Source: Thermodesulfobacteriota bacterium
GTDB taxonomy: Bacteria > Desulfobacterota > WTBG01 > CAIYCZ01 > CAIRTM01
DNA: 64,000 nucleotides
Direction: 5' to 3'
Assembly: GCA_028278025.1 (NCBI GenBank)
Contig: JANQFE010000138.1
Location: forward strand, 1-64,000
Shown here: piece after piece, positions 18,488 through 26,797 of the stretch
How positions within the stretch are numbered: the first letter of the stretch is position 1
Layout: each line of letters starts with the position of its first letter
Program-made: the position numbers and the translations under genes
The notes under the pieces: generated by a model
Databases searched by the model: none
Seen by the model: the letters and a program-made list of their open reading frames with translations, nothing else
What the model was told of the DNA's origin: nothing

Positions 18488-20188
18488 ATGAAAAAAATTG
18501 GATTTGGTACACGACCGTCTGAGATCAAGGGCCGCGATAAGGACATTGATCTTGAAGAATCCCCTGTTGAGGCAGCGTCAGAAAAGATTTACCCCTCAAC
18601 CGGGCCGAAAAGAAAGGGCCGCAAATTTTGGAAATTTTTGTTGCTGGTACTTACTTTGGTAGGTGCCGGGGTAGTACTGGGCACTCTTTTTTCGTCTGAT
18701 TTTACACTGCAGACTACCCTTGATCATGTCAAGGTTATCACAGGAGGCAGGGAACTGCAGCTTACAAACAGGGAAAGCATAAAAATTGCTTTCAGCGACG
18801 GACTGATGCTGAAACGGGTTGTATTCAAAGGGTTCTATAGATTTTTTCCGCCCGATGATATCACCACCGAGATTATCGGCATCCCGCAGTCCGGCAACCG
18901 TTACAATGAGGATTTAGTGGCACTGCTCAAGCCCGAGCAGCAAACCACTTACGAACTGCTGATTTCGCAGCAAGCCCGTGAGCTGGGCAAGGTTACGTTC
19001 AGCCTTGACATGCAGGCTGCTGACTGGATTGTGCGGGCCGATGCTGTAGAGGATAAAAAAATTCAGGCAGCCTGCTTTAAAAAGGCAATTGCCCTGGATC
19101 CCGATTCTGCCGATGCCCATGTTGCTCTGGGTAAATATTATGAGGGCGAAAGAAAACTGCGCAGTGCAATTAAAGAATACGAAGCTGCTGTACGCCTAAG
19201 CCCTGGCAACCTGCAGTCGCTGCAGTCGCTGCAGACACTTTATAAGAGGACTAAAAACACCGCTAAGCTTCTTACCACCTATGAAAAGCTTGCCCGGGCA
19301 GACAGCGCCCAGGCTGACACATATCATTTCCAGGCCGGTGTGCTTGCCCAACAGAAGGGTTCGACAGACCGGGCCATGACATTTTACCGCAAGGCACTCA
19401 AAAAAAATCGGGCTCACGTAGAGGCCCGACAGCGGCTGATTAAAATCTATGAAAAGGACAAACAGTGGAACCGGGTGGCCGGGAATACAAAAGTCCTGCT
19501 CGAATATGATGCCAAGAACCCCGACCTGTATCTGTATCTTTCAGAGGCCTATCTTAACATGGGCAATATTTCGGGTGCGCTTTCAGCAGCTGAAAATGCC
19601 GAAAAGTTAAAAGGTGCAGATGCAGCAACCTACCTGCAGCTGGCCCTGCTGTATGAAAAAGCAAAGAAATACGACAAAGCAATTACCTATTATAAAAAGA
19701 GTGTAGCAAGGAATAAAAAAAATCCGGCTGCCTATAATAACCTCGGGATGCTCCTGGAGCGCAAGGGGCAGCGCAAACAGGCCATAACCTATTATGAAAA
19801 GGCGGTGGCCTTAAACCCCCAGGATCCGGGTTATTATACCAACCTTGCCGATGCCTATGAGAAAGAAAAACAGTTGAGCAAGGCTGTCAGTACGTATAGA
19901 AAAATAGTCGGGTTTGATAAAAAGAACAAGGGGGCCTGGGAGGCCCTGGCTGTGCTGTACATCAAACTGAACAGCAAATGGAAATCGCTGGAAGCCTATA
20001 AGGAGCTCTCCAAGCTGGAGCCCAAGAAAGTCCTGTGGCACCAGAAAACGGCAGAACTGTATGAAGACTTGAACAGGCTTGAAAAGGCCAGGGAGCAGTA
20101 TAAAATCATTCTGCAGCTTAACCCGAACAACAAACAGGCAAAGCGTAAGTATGTTGAGCTGTCCAAGAAACTTATAAAAAGAAAATAA
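18488..20188 (+). CDS. Membrane-anchored tetratricopeptide-repeat protein
   Basis: 566 residues; GAGGA lies 6 nt before the ATG. A charged cytoplasmic N-terminus is followed by one membrane segment at about residues 46-68 (FWKFLLLVLTLVGAGVVLG). Residues 70-170 form an unassigned domain. From about residue 190 to the end there are roughly ten TPR units, for example ALDPDSADAHVALGKYYEGE, NPAAYNNLGMLLERKGQRKQ and NPQDPGYYTNLADAYEKEKQ. TPR arrays bind partner proteins, so a scaffold role at the membrane is likely, but the partner is unknown. Confidence 0.85.
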   Translation: MKKIGFGTRPSEIKGRDKDIDLEESPVEAASEKIYPSTGPKRKGRKFWKFLLLVLTLVGAGVVLGTLFSSDFTLQTTLDHVKVITGGRELQLTNRESIKIAFSDGLMLKRVVFKGFYRFFPPDDITTEIIGIPQSGNRYNEDLVALLKPEQQTTYELLISQQARELGKVTFSLDMQAADWIVRADAVEDKKIQAACFKKAIALDPDSADAHVALGKYYEGERKLRSAIKEYEAAVRLSPGNLQSLQSLQTLYKRTKNTAKLLTTYEKLARADSAQADTYHFQAGVLAQQKGSTDRAMTFYRKALKKNRAHVEARQRLIKIYEKDKQWNRVAGNTKVLLEYDAKNPDLYLYLSEAYLNMGNISGALSAAENAEKLKGADAATYLQLALLYEKAKKYDKAITYYKKSVARNKKNPAAYNNLGMLLERKGQRKQAITYYEKAVALNPQDPGYYTNLADAYEKEKQLSKAVSTYRKIVGFDKKNKGAWEALAVLYIKLNSKWKSLEAYKELSKLEPKKVLWHQKTAELYEDLNRLEKAREQYKIILQLNPNNKQAKRKYVELSKKLIKRK

Positions 20189-20249
20189 AAGCTGATAAGC
20201 AGTTATTGATTTTTTGCACAAAAAAGTATATATTTATTAATTTTAATGC

Positions 20250-20323
20250 GCGCCCTTAGCTCAGTTGGATAGAGTGACGGACTACGAATCCGTAGGTCGC
20301 AGGTTCGAATCCTGCAGGGCGCG
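20250..20323 (+). tRNA. tRNA-Arg (anticodon ACG)
   Basis: A complete cloverleaf of 74 nt. The acceptor stem pairs GCGCCCT with AGGGCGC, followed by discriminator G. The D stem is GCTC/GAGT, the anticodon stem ACGGA/TCCGT with loop CTACGAA, and the T arm is GCAGGTTCGAATCCTGC. The anticodon ACG (A34 normally edited to inosine) reads CGU, CGC and CGA arginine codons. CCA is not encoded (CTA follows), so it must be added after transcription. Confidence 0.97.
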
Positions 20324-20337
20324 CTAGTATAAAAAAT

Positions 20338-20364
20338 GCCTGCCTGCGTGGTTAGGCTTTTTTT
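20338..20364 (+). terminator. Probable terminator after tRNA-Arg
   Basis: An interrupted stem (GCCT and CC pairing with GG and AGGC) is followed directly by seven T at 20358-20364. It begins 15 nt after the tRNA, the usual place for an intrinsic terminator. The stem is short and has an internal bulge, so confidence is moderate. Confidence 0.6.
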
Positions 20365-20578
20365 ATATGGGGTGTCTATTAATAATCATTCAAACACATT
20401 ACGCTGCAATCCTGATTTCAAAATTGGTGAAAACCACCAATTACTATCGTTAAGGGTAATGAAAATGTAGCTTTGTCCCATTTGCTTCTGAAATCTTGAT
20501 ATTTAGATGCCTTTCCGATATGATCATTTAGCAGGGGGGGTCCGATTTGATTTTTGTGAAAAAAAAGGAATTTGTAAT

Positions 20579-20881
20579 ATGAGTTTCCCCACGGAACCGA
20601 CCGGATATGAAAAGACGATACTATCAGACCTACAGGGGGCATGGAGTGTCCTACGAGATTGTGTTGTTGAAAGCGGTGGTTTTGACGGGTGCGATCGGGC
20701 GCTTTTTCACATAGATGAAGCCATGAGCTGGGAAACGGTTTGCAATTTGAATCGGATGCCGCCGCTTGTGTTAATGATTCGTAATATCTGCATTCAGGGG
20801 CAGGCCCCGAATGATGTCATCGAGAGTATCGAAGAAGTCGACAGGCTCGTAAAAGAAGTGATCAAGGACTTTCCTGTGTAA
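20579..20881 (+). CDS. Small protein of unknown function (100 residues)
   Basis: The ATG at 20579 has AAGGA 8 nt upstream, so it is preferred over an in-frame ATG at 20507. The product is acidic and soluble, with no membrane segment and no motif I know. Predicted helices include GYEKTILSDLQGAWSVLRDC and VIESIEEVDRLVKEVIKDF. It stands alone after tRNA-Arg. Upstream, an 8-bp hairpin (20422-20442, AATTGGTG/CACCAATT) has no T run and is unexplained. Confidence 0.6.
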   Translation: MSFPTEPTGYEKTILSDLQGAWSVLRDCVVESGGFDGCDRALFHIDEAMSWETVCNLNRMPPLVLMIRNICIQGQAPNDVIESIEEVDRLVKEVIKDFPV

Positions 20882-20992
20882 TATGATCTTAAATAAATTG
20901 GACCTCCCCTCATTTTTGATTAATCAAGTATTTATATGGTGTGAACAGGTGTGCATTTGGTGCAAAAAAAAATCTTATCTGTGATTAATAAC

Positions 20993-21021
20993 TTGACATT
21001 GCTTAATTAGTTGTACAGAAT
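20993..21021 (+). promoter_or_regulatory. Candidate sigma70 promoter in a gene-free gap
   Basis: TTGACA at 20993-20998, a 17-nt spacer, then CAGAAT at 21016-21021 (four of six -10 bases). The next gene on this strand begins at 21375, so the transcript would start with a long leader that includes the strong hairpin at 21045-21089. It may serve the gene at 21375 or a small RNA. Confidence 0.4.
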
Positions 21022-21044
21022 TTAATGGGCACTGCTAAGTGCCT

Positions 21045-21089
21045 ACTGCCCCGGGTGGTTTGCCCCTCCTTTTTTCCACCCGGGGCAGT
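21045..21089. repeat. Perfect 14-bp GC-rich inverted repeat
   Basis: ACTGCCCCGGGTGG at 21045-21058 pairs exactly with CCACCCGGGGCAGT at 21076-21089 across a 17-nt pyrimidine-rich loop. The surroundings are AT rich. On the plus strand the following bases (CCCCTTCTTTT) are pyrimidine rich but not a clean T run, so it is only a possible terminator. It could also be the body of a small RNA started by the promoter at 20993-21021. Confidence 0.6.
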
Positions 21090-21374
21090 CCCCTTCTTTT
21101 ATTAATAACACAAGCACAACAATGCCTGCCGGTGATGATGATGACGATAATGATGGCAAGTAGGATAATGCACTATGCATGCTTGAGGGCATCAGTCCTG
21201 AAAGCGTTAACACCGGCAAAGGGCTTCTGCCAAAGTTGCCGCGCATAACTAATAGTTCTAAAATATGATAAATAAATAAAATAAATTGTAAAAAATGCAG
21301 CATTTTGTTCTTGATACTATATAGATGTATTTGTTACTTTTATATTATCAAACAAGTTGTAAACAGGAGTTTTG

Positions 21375-21569
21375 ATGATGAAGAAACGCGTATCACATGA
21401 CCGTCGCAGCGGCAATGATAGACGGTTGCAAAGTGACCTGCGTTACCTTCAAACAATTGGGACCGACCGTCGCAGAAGCAAACATGATCGACGCACACCT
21501 AAAGAAAGGCGGCTAGCCTGGATCAGGGGAATTAAGTGGCGCAGTTTCTGGATTGAGACCATCCGGTAA
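21375..21569 (+). CDS. Small basic protein with DRRSGNDRR motif
   Basis: 64 residues; the ATG at 21375 follows AGGAG by 5 nt. Nearly a third of the residues are Arg or Lys. It repeats a DRR pattern: HDRRSGNDRR, then GTDRRRSKHDRR. The RRSGxDRR word is common in short linkers and small uncharacterised bacterial proteins, but no function is established that I can name. It ends IRGIKWRSFWIETIR. It may bind nucleic acid or acidic partners; that is only inference from charge. Confidence 0.6.
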   Translation: MMKKRVSHDRRSGNDRRLQSDLRYLQTIGTDRRRSKHDRRTPKERRLAWIRGIKWRSFWIETIR

Positions 21570-21594
21570 GGTTTACTCTTTTCGGTTACGCAGG

Positions 21595-21846
21595 ATGAGA
21601 TTTATTCTTGCTACCGATACATATTGCAACGCTCAGCAGTTTGCACCGCTCTTTTGTCGCGAAGCATCTGAGGCCGATGATTAAAGATTTCAGAAGCAGA
21701 AACCCTACAAAGATTTACCTGATGCCGCTGTGTGTGTGAAGCTGCTGCAATCATTGGAGCGTGATGGGCTTGCCAAATATATTCATATGCAGAAACACAG
21801 GCTTGGAGACCTCTATATTTATGGTTTTACAAATCATTATAAATAG
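21595..21846 (+). pseudogene. Possible small gene interrupted by an in-frame TAA
   Basis: An 83-codon frame from ATG 21595 to TAG 21844-21846 is broken by one TAA at 21682-21684. The part after the stop reads like protein: LPDAAVCVKLLQSLERDGLA followed by KYIHMQKHRLGDLYIYGF. It ends 23 nt before the cyclase gene. It might be a decayed small protein or chance; there is no strong ribosome binding site. I cannot name a family. Confidence 0.3.
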
Positions 21847-21869
21847 TACTACAGCAAAGGGTGCCTGTT

Positions 21870-23525
21870 ATGCCAAAACTTCATGTTGTGGGCAGTGATG
21901 GGCATATATTCAGCCATCTAATTACTGAAGATCAGATTACCATAGGCCGCAGTCAGGACAACGCCATAGCACTTGCGGACAACACCGCTTCCCGCAGTCA
22001 TGCTCAGATCATTAAAACACAAGAGGGCTATGTGCTCAAGGATCTCGGCAGCTTCAATGGTACCAAGGTGAATGCGAGATCGATCCAGAGTGCCCTGCTG
22101 CATCATAATGACCTGATAGAAATCGGGCTGACCAAAATAACCTTTTTAAGCGAGGAAACAGAAAAATCATCTTTAACAGATTCGATTATAATAACTCCTG
22201 ACACTGAATATGATACCCACCAGCAAAAAGTTGTAGGAAGCAGCTCACAGACCGCATATGGCGGTTCGCAGGAACTTCTCATTTCTGCTGAATCCAGTAA
22301 AGACCGGACGCCGGATGAGATTGAGTCGGCTAAAGTCAAAGCCGACGTATCATCATTGGAGCGGACCAATAAGGTTCTTTTTGTGCTCTATGAAATCAGC
22401 AGTCAACTTAATACCATACAGGACTTTAATGAACTGCTTAAAAAGATCATGGATCTCATTTTTATGGTTATTACTGCCGATACGGGTTTCCTCCTTCTCA
22501 CCGGCGATGAGGCAGAGGATGAATTCATTCCGGTTGTGGTCAAATACAGGGATGAAAAGATAAAAGACACCGAGCAGCTGAAGGCCAGCAAAACGATTAT
22601 TAATAAAGTAATCCATGACAAGGTGGCCCTGCTGACTTCAAATGCCATGGATGATTCCCGGCTGGATCATGCTCAAAGTGTGTTTGTCCAACAAATCAGG
22701 TCTGCCATATGTGTGCCTCTCTGGAAAAAAGATAAAATTATTGGAGTTATTCAACTGGACAGTTTACGGTTTGAAAATCAATTTACCCCGGAGGATCTTG
22801 AACTGCTTAAGGCTATCGGCAGTCAGGTTGCGATGGTTATCGAACAGGCCAGCCTTAATGAGCAGATTCGCGAAGAGGAATTGATGCGCAGGCGACTGGA
22901 ACGATTCAACTCCCCCCAGGTTGTAGAAATGATTCTTAAAGGGGGACAGGAAACAAAAGACAATATCATGGACCCCCAGGAATTGACGGCTACAATTCTT
23001 TTTACCGATATCATAGGGTTTACCCGTTTCTCTGAAGAGCTGCCGCCGCGTGAAGTAAATGTTATCCTTAATCAATATTTTTCCCGGATGACTGACATAG
23101 TCTTCACGCATGACGGTACTCTGGATAAGTACATAGGTGATGGTTTGATGGCGGTATTCGGAGCACCGATGGAAAAAGATGATGATGCTGTCCGAGCTAT
23201 TAGGGCTGCCCTGGACATGCGCAGGGAACTGGCAGTGCTCCGGGAGGAGATTGAAAACAAAGTTAAACTCGATATACGTATCGGCATCAACACCGGCCGT
23301 GTGGTTGCCGGTAATATCGGTTCCCCCAAACGTCTTGAGTACACGGTAATTGGAGATCCCGTAAACACAGCCTCACGGCTGGAGTCTATTGCCCTGCCAA
23401 ATCAAATTCTTATCGGGGAAGAGACCTACCAGCTTGTAAATGATATGTTCAAGATTAAAGAAGTGGGTCCGAGGATGGTAAAGGGTAAAAGTGCAGAGAT
23501 TATGGTCTATGAGGTTCTGGATTAG
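21870..23525 (+). CDS. FHA-GAF class III adenylate/guanylate cyclase
   Basis: 551 residues from ATG 21870, with AAAGG upstream; a GTG at 21861 is too close to that site. An FHA domain (residues 1-95, with ITIGRSQDNAIALADNTASR and LKDLGSFNGTKV) binds phosphothreonine peptides. A GAF domain spans about 165-325. The C-terminal catalytic domain (about 370-550) has the metal-binding TILFTDIIGFTRFSEE and YIGDGLMAVFGAP, and the EYTVIGDPVNTASRLE motif of class III cyclases. It probably makes cAMP in response to a ligand and a phosphorylated partner. Nothing nearby names the signal. Confidence 0.9.
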   Translation: MPKLHVVGSDGHIFSHLITEDQITIGRSQDNAIALADNTASRSHAQIIKTQEGYVLKDLGSFNGTKVNARSIQSALLHHNDLIEIGLTKITFLSEETEKSSLTDSIIITPDTEYDTHQQKVVGSSSQTAYGGSQELLISAESSKDRTPDEIESAKVKADVSSLERTNKVLFVLYEISSQLNTIQDFNELLKKIMDLIFMVITADTGFLLLTGDEAEDEFIPVVVKYRDEKIKDTEQLKASKTIINKVIHDKVALLTSNAMDDSRLDHAQSVFVQQIRSAICVPLWKKDKIIGVIQLDSLRFENQFTPEDLELLKAIGSQVAMVIEQASLNEQIREEELMRRRLERFNSPQVVEMILKGGQETKDNIMDPQELTATILFTDIIGFTRFSEELPPREVNVILNQYFSRMTDIVFTHDGTLDKYIGDGLMAVFGAPMEKDDDAVRAIRAALDMRRELAVLREEIENKVKLDIRIGINTGRVVAGNIGSPKRLEYTVIGDPVNTASRLESIALPNQILIGEETYQLVNDMFKIKEVGPRMVKGKSAEIMVYEVLD

Positions 23526-23544
23526 AAAAGCCATGTTGTTCCAC

Positions 23545-23703
23545 GTTCTCAGTATTCGTAATTCACCATCAGTAATGAGCAATGAGTAACCACTGGTTAA
23601 TAATTCGTGATTAGTAATCAGTATCCAGTATCCCCGCCGCTGGTGGGATTTCCGCTTCGCTCCAACCAGCAACTGTTCACTGTTTATAGTTCACTATTCA
23701 CTG
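23545..23703. repeat. Composite AGTGAAC-type repeat with central hairpin
   Basis: Between two convergent genes. The left part reads AGTAATGAGCAATGAGTAAC and GATTAGTAATCAGTATCC. The right part (about 23671-23706) carries the reverse orientation, GTTCACTGTTTATAGTTCAC. A hairpin lies between them at 23639-23670: GCTGGT-n-GGA pairs with TCC-n-ACCAGC. The right part is the reverse complement of the words found at 11343 and 18049. It looks like a mobile or amplified intergenic element. Confidence 0.6.
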
Positions 23704-25065
23704 TTACCCTTTATACAACACGGTATATTCAATAACCTTCTCAGAATCTTTGGGAACAGCTATCTCGAACTCAACTTTGCGGGCATCTTTTTTCTTGATG
23801 GGTGGGGTGCGGCCTACAAATTCCCAGTCGCCCCAGAAACGCTCAATTACGGTTATGGTTACATCTTCATCTTTATGATTCCGCAGACTGATTTCCACGG
23901 TCTCACGCCTGCTGCGGCGGCTGAGCTCTTTTACCTCCTTGACTGTACGCTCACCCACAATATCAAAGGCATCGCCAACATATACACGAACCTCTTCAGC
24001 CCGGGGTGTATGATCAATTTTGTCCTCACCTATAAACACCTGCGATCCGTCAGTATCTTTTTTGTATACCCTTATCTTTCCGGCAGGCAGCGGCATACCC
24101 AGTCCGCTTTTTTGATCGTTGGTGAATTCCAGCGTTACTTTTACCTTGGCATTTTTACGCTTGCCGTCGAATGTGTAGATCTTTTTTATTTTTATAGCGG
24201 CTGCCGGGAATAGTGATATCTGCTTAATCTGGCGGTCCTTCAGGGTTGCCGGCCTCTGCAGGGTATACAGGTGGTATTCAAAAAAGGCTTTCTCTTCAAA
24301 TTGCGGTGCGGGCTTTTTGCGTGCCGTTTCCATTGAATAATGTATCCCGGGAAGACGCGGGGGTTTTACTATATGGACATCACCGGCCACGAGTTTTAAA
24401 TCCGCATCGGTATAGGTTGCACCGGATTTATTGTTAATGGACACCCAGCCGCTCAGCTGCAGCTCTGTATCATCAGGGTTCGTAAGCGCTACATATTCGG
24501 CATGCCATTGTATGCCTTTGGTCAGATAGCTGATTTCAGATTCGTGCCGGCCGGGCTTTTCGCAGTCCAGCAGCCACACCAGGGCCGGCCGTGTAATCAG
24601 ACCTTCGGGAAGTGCCGGAAACTCAATAGTCTCTAAGGAGGAAGCTTTGACTACTTTCACTGGGCCCTTACCCGATTGAATAATAACGTCACCCCCCTGT
24701 GCATTTAAGAGTTTTCCCGCAAATGTATTACCCTCGGTAGTAACAGCAACAATGGCTTGATTAATATATTTTTCCAGCAGCCGCTCCGATCCTACAAGGT
24801 CATATTCAAAGTTCTGTTCAAGCAGCTGTATGCTTTCAGGTGCGGATACAGAGGAAAAAAGAACTGATGTCGGCTCAATGTGGGCTGCCACCTCTGCATA
24901 GGTGAATTTCTGTAAACCCTTTTGCAGCTCGATCGTCCGTGTTTCCCGAACGAGAGCTATATCATTATTATATATAGTAATGCCAACTTCTGACCCCTCT
25001 ACATATGACAGTGAGCAAAAAAGTCCAAAAATTATAAATAATGCAAAAAAAATCCGGGCTTTCAT
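23704..25065 (-). CDS. Exported DUF4139-family protein
   Basis: 453 residues with a signal peptide (KARIFFALFIIFGLFCSLSY). The start has GGAGGCACC upstream. The layout, an N-terminal region (ITIYNNDIALVRETRTIEL) and a C-terminal beta-rich part (ISLRNHKDEDVTITVIERFW, FEIAVPKDSEKVIEYTVLY), is that of the DUF4139 family, whose function is not established. The mature protein is probably periplasmic or outer-membrane associated. It is convergent with the cyclase gene and not in an obvious operon. Confidence 0.8.
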   Translation of the reverse strand: MKARIFFALFIIFGLFCSLSYVEGSEVGITIYNNDIALVRETRTIELQKGLQKFTYAEVAAHIEPTSVLFSSVSAPESIQLLEQNFEYDLVGSERLLEKYINQAIVAVTTEGNTFAGKLLNAQGGDVIIQSGKGPVKVVKASSLETIEFPALPEGLITRPALVWLLDCEKPGRHESEISYLTKGIQWHAEYVALTNPDDTELQLSGWVSINNKSGATYTDADLKLVAGDVHIVKPPRLPGIHYSMETARKKPAPQFEEKAFFEYHLYTLQRPATLKDRQIKQISLFPAAAIKIKKIYTFDGKRKNAKVKVTLEFTNDQKSGLGMPLPAGKIRVYKKDTDGSQVFIGEDKIDHTPRAEEVRVYVGDAFDIVGERTVKEVKELSRRSRRETVEISLRNHKDEDVTITVIERFWGDWEFVGRTPPIKKKDARKVEFEIAVPKDSEKVIEYTVLYKG

Positions 25066-25201
25066 GGTGCCTCCTTATGTTTTTTATGTCGAGAATGTAG
25101 AAAGTATAAGATAACTGTGCTCTCCCGTCAACGTAATTAAAAGCACAATTAGTAGACGAGTTATTCGCAGAACAGGGTTTTTAATGGTGTCTTGTCGCAC
25201 T

Positions 25202-25233
25202 AAAAAAGGCTGCCGATTACGGCAGCCTTTTTT
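25202..25233. terminator. Strong bidirectional intrinsic terminator
   Basis: A perfect 14-bp hairpin: AAAAAAGGCTGCCG at 25202-25215, loop ATTA, CGGCAGCCTTTTTT at 25220-25233. It has a T run in both directions. It lies 24 nt downstream of the tatA stop and should end tatA transcription. Confidence 0.95.
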
Positions 25234-25257
25234 ATGATGTATGTGAAACCTGTATAT

Positions 25258-25467
25258 TCAATCGCTTTTTTTTTCAGAATCGTTGTTTTCAAGTTCTTTT
25301 TGCTGGGAACCGTCTTCAATCTGGTCGTCTGTATTGACGGATTTTTTGAAGTTCCGAATGCCCCTCCCCAGACCTTTACCGATTTCAGGTAATTTGCCGG
25401 CACCGAAAATTACAAGTACAATTACCAGTATTATAATCAGTTCAGGCATTCCAATGCCACCAATCAT
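25258..25467 (-). CDS. tatA: Sec-independent translocase subunit TatA/TatE
   Basis: 69 residues, normal for TatA, the pore-forming subunit that moves folded twin-arginine proteins across the inner membrane. One N-terminal membrane segment ([20 protein letters not shown]) ends in the FGAGKLPE motif, followed by an amphipathic helix ([14 protein letters not shown]) and an acidic tail. AAGGAG lies 6 nt before the ATG. tatB and tatC are not beside it, so they must be elsewhere. Confidence 0.93.
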   Translation of the reverse strand: MIGGIGMPELIIILVIVLVIFGAGKLPEIGKGLGRGIRNFKKSVNTDDQIEDGSQQKELENNDSEKKSD

Positions 25468-25861
25468 ATTATTCTCCTTATCCCTTGAAATTACACTGAT
25501 CTAATACATTAATATTAAAAGAATATAGTGTCTCAATAGAAAAGGCAAGTAAAATTTCACGCACCTATGATCTGATTAGTGTGTGATTAAAGAGCTGTTC
25601 AAGCAACCTGTTGAGGTAGTGCAAAGCAGTTTATGACTTGTGTTTTAATATAAATTAATCTATATTTTATTATGAAAATATAAAAATAATATACCACTGC
25701 TGAAATTTACGGGATGCATTTTAACGTTATTTCAAATGATCTGAAGTAGTCGGATGACTTGCGGGTTTCGGACTATAACGGGCATCACGTGTTGGGTAAT
25801 TTTTCTTTTAAAGAGATGGGTGCGCCGATGTATTATAAACAGTGAACGGTCTTTTGTATTG
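25468..25861. other. Intergenic region with a possible decayed small ORF
   Basis: 394 nt between tatA and the gene at 25862, which is on the same strand. On the plus strand an ATG at 25714 opens a frame ending at TGA 25843-25845, broken by one TAG at 25747-25749; the part after it reads SDDLRVSDYNGHHVLGNFSF. The AGTGAAC word recurs at 25836-25848 (TATAAACAGTGAACGG). The remainder is AT rich with no feature I recognise. Confidence 0.35.
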
Positions 25862-26581
25862 TTATTGATTTTTAACCGGGCGCACAAGATAATACTGATC
25901 CCGTTGTAATGCTTTAACGATCACGCCTCCAATACAGGGGCGCACCAGCAGCGCCTTTTCCTTTGAATCAATAACGTTGAACAGCTCTACACAGCAGCTG
26001 CTGATATGGGCAGAGTCGGCAATAGAGTAAGGGGCATTCTCAAATTCTGCATCTGCCCGGTATACGGGATTGATAAAATTTGCATGCACTGCGGTCCAGG
26101 TCTCCAGCAAGTCTTTAAATTCTTCAGGCTCGGTTGCATGCATCTGAGCCAGGCCCTTTACAATAGCCGCTCCCATTTCCTGGGGGAATGTGCCCCAGTC
26201 TGCCGGTTCGTGATTCTTATAGTATTCATCCCGGACCAGGCGGCTTTTTTCTTCTCTTACCGGAAGAGAAGGAGGCTCAAAAGTAACGGGTTCTATAGTG
26301 GTTTCCAGAAAAGGCGTATACTCTTCATCCAGACGAAACGATGACACAACCAGATTTTTGCCGGCGTGCTTAGACTCCTTATACCATGGGGTAGCATCGT
26401 GTTTGCAGATTTCAGGCCAGACCTGAGGTTCAGCATAGCCGATCTCACTAAGCAGGGCCTCACACACATTCTGTTTGGCCGGCAGTATCTCTATACCTTT
26501 TCCCTGCAGATTGTTTTTTAGCTTTTCAAAGGTGGGTTGCTCCAGCCAGTAGCAGTATTTCCATATTTTTTGCTCTGCCAT
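25862..26581 (-). CDS. Conserved-looking protein of unknown function
   Basis: 239 residues, acidic, with no signal peptide or membrane segment. I do not recognise the family. It begins MAEQKIWKYCYWLEQPTFEK and has two tryptophan-rich stretches (PQVWPEICKHDATPWY and EPADWGTFPQ) and a cysteine pair at HISSCCVELF. A second half with balanced helices (MGAAIVKGLAQMHATEPEEF) suggests a folded cytoplasmic protein. GGGAGGTCGAC lies just before the ATG, so it is very likely expressed. It stands at the border of the glycan locus and has no obvious partner. Confidence 0.75.
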   Translation of the reverse strand: MAEQKIWKYCYWLEQPTFEKLKNNLQGKGIEILPAKQNVCEALLSEIGYAEPQVWPEICKHDATPWYKESKHAGKNLVVSSFRLDEEYTPFLETTIEPVTFEPPSLPVREEKSRLVRDEYYKNHEPADWGTFPQEMGAAIVKGLAQMHATEPEEFKDLLETWTAVHANFINPVYRADAEFENAPYSIADSAHISSCCVELFNVIDSKEKALLVRPCIGGVIVKALQRDQYYLVRPVKNQ

Positions 26582-26797
26582 ATAGTCGACCTCCCGGATT
26601 GTTTTAGTAAGATCATAGAATAAAAAGCTTTAAACACTCAACTAAAAACTGATTAGAGCATTTCTCAAAAAAGCTCTTGTTTCTTTACGGTAAGGTGGCA
26701 ATATCAGCAATGTGATGTGACAGACATTGTTACCGAGTTCAATTTCAGCAATATTCAATCAACTACTATATTTGGGGGTGTAGTGAAATTCCAAACA

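Noticed and set aside
21039..21248. Plus-strand open frame of 69 codons
   Set aside because: It runs through the GC-rich hairpin, starts without a ribosome binding site and has a repetitive, non-protein-like composition.
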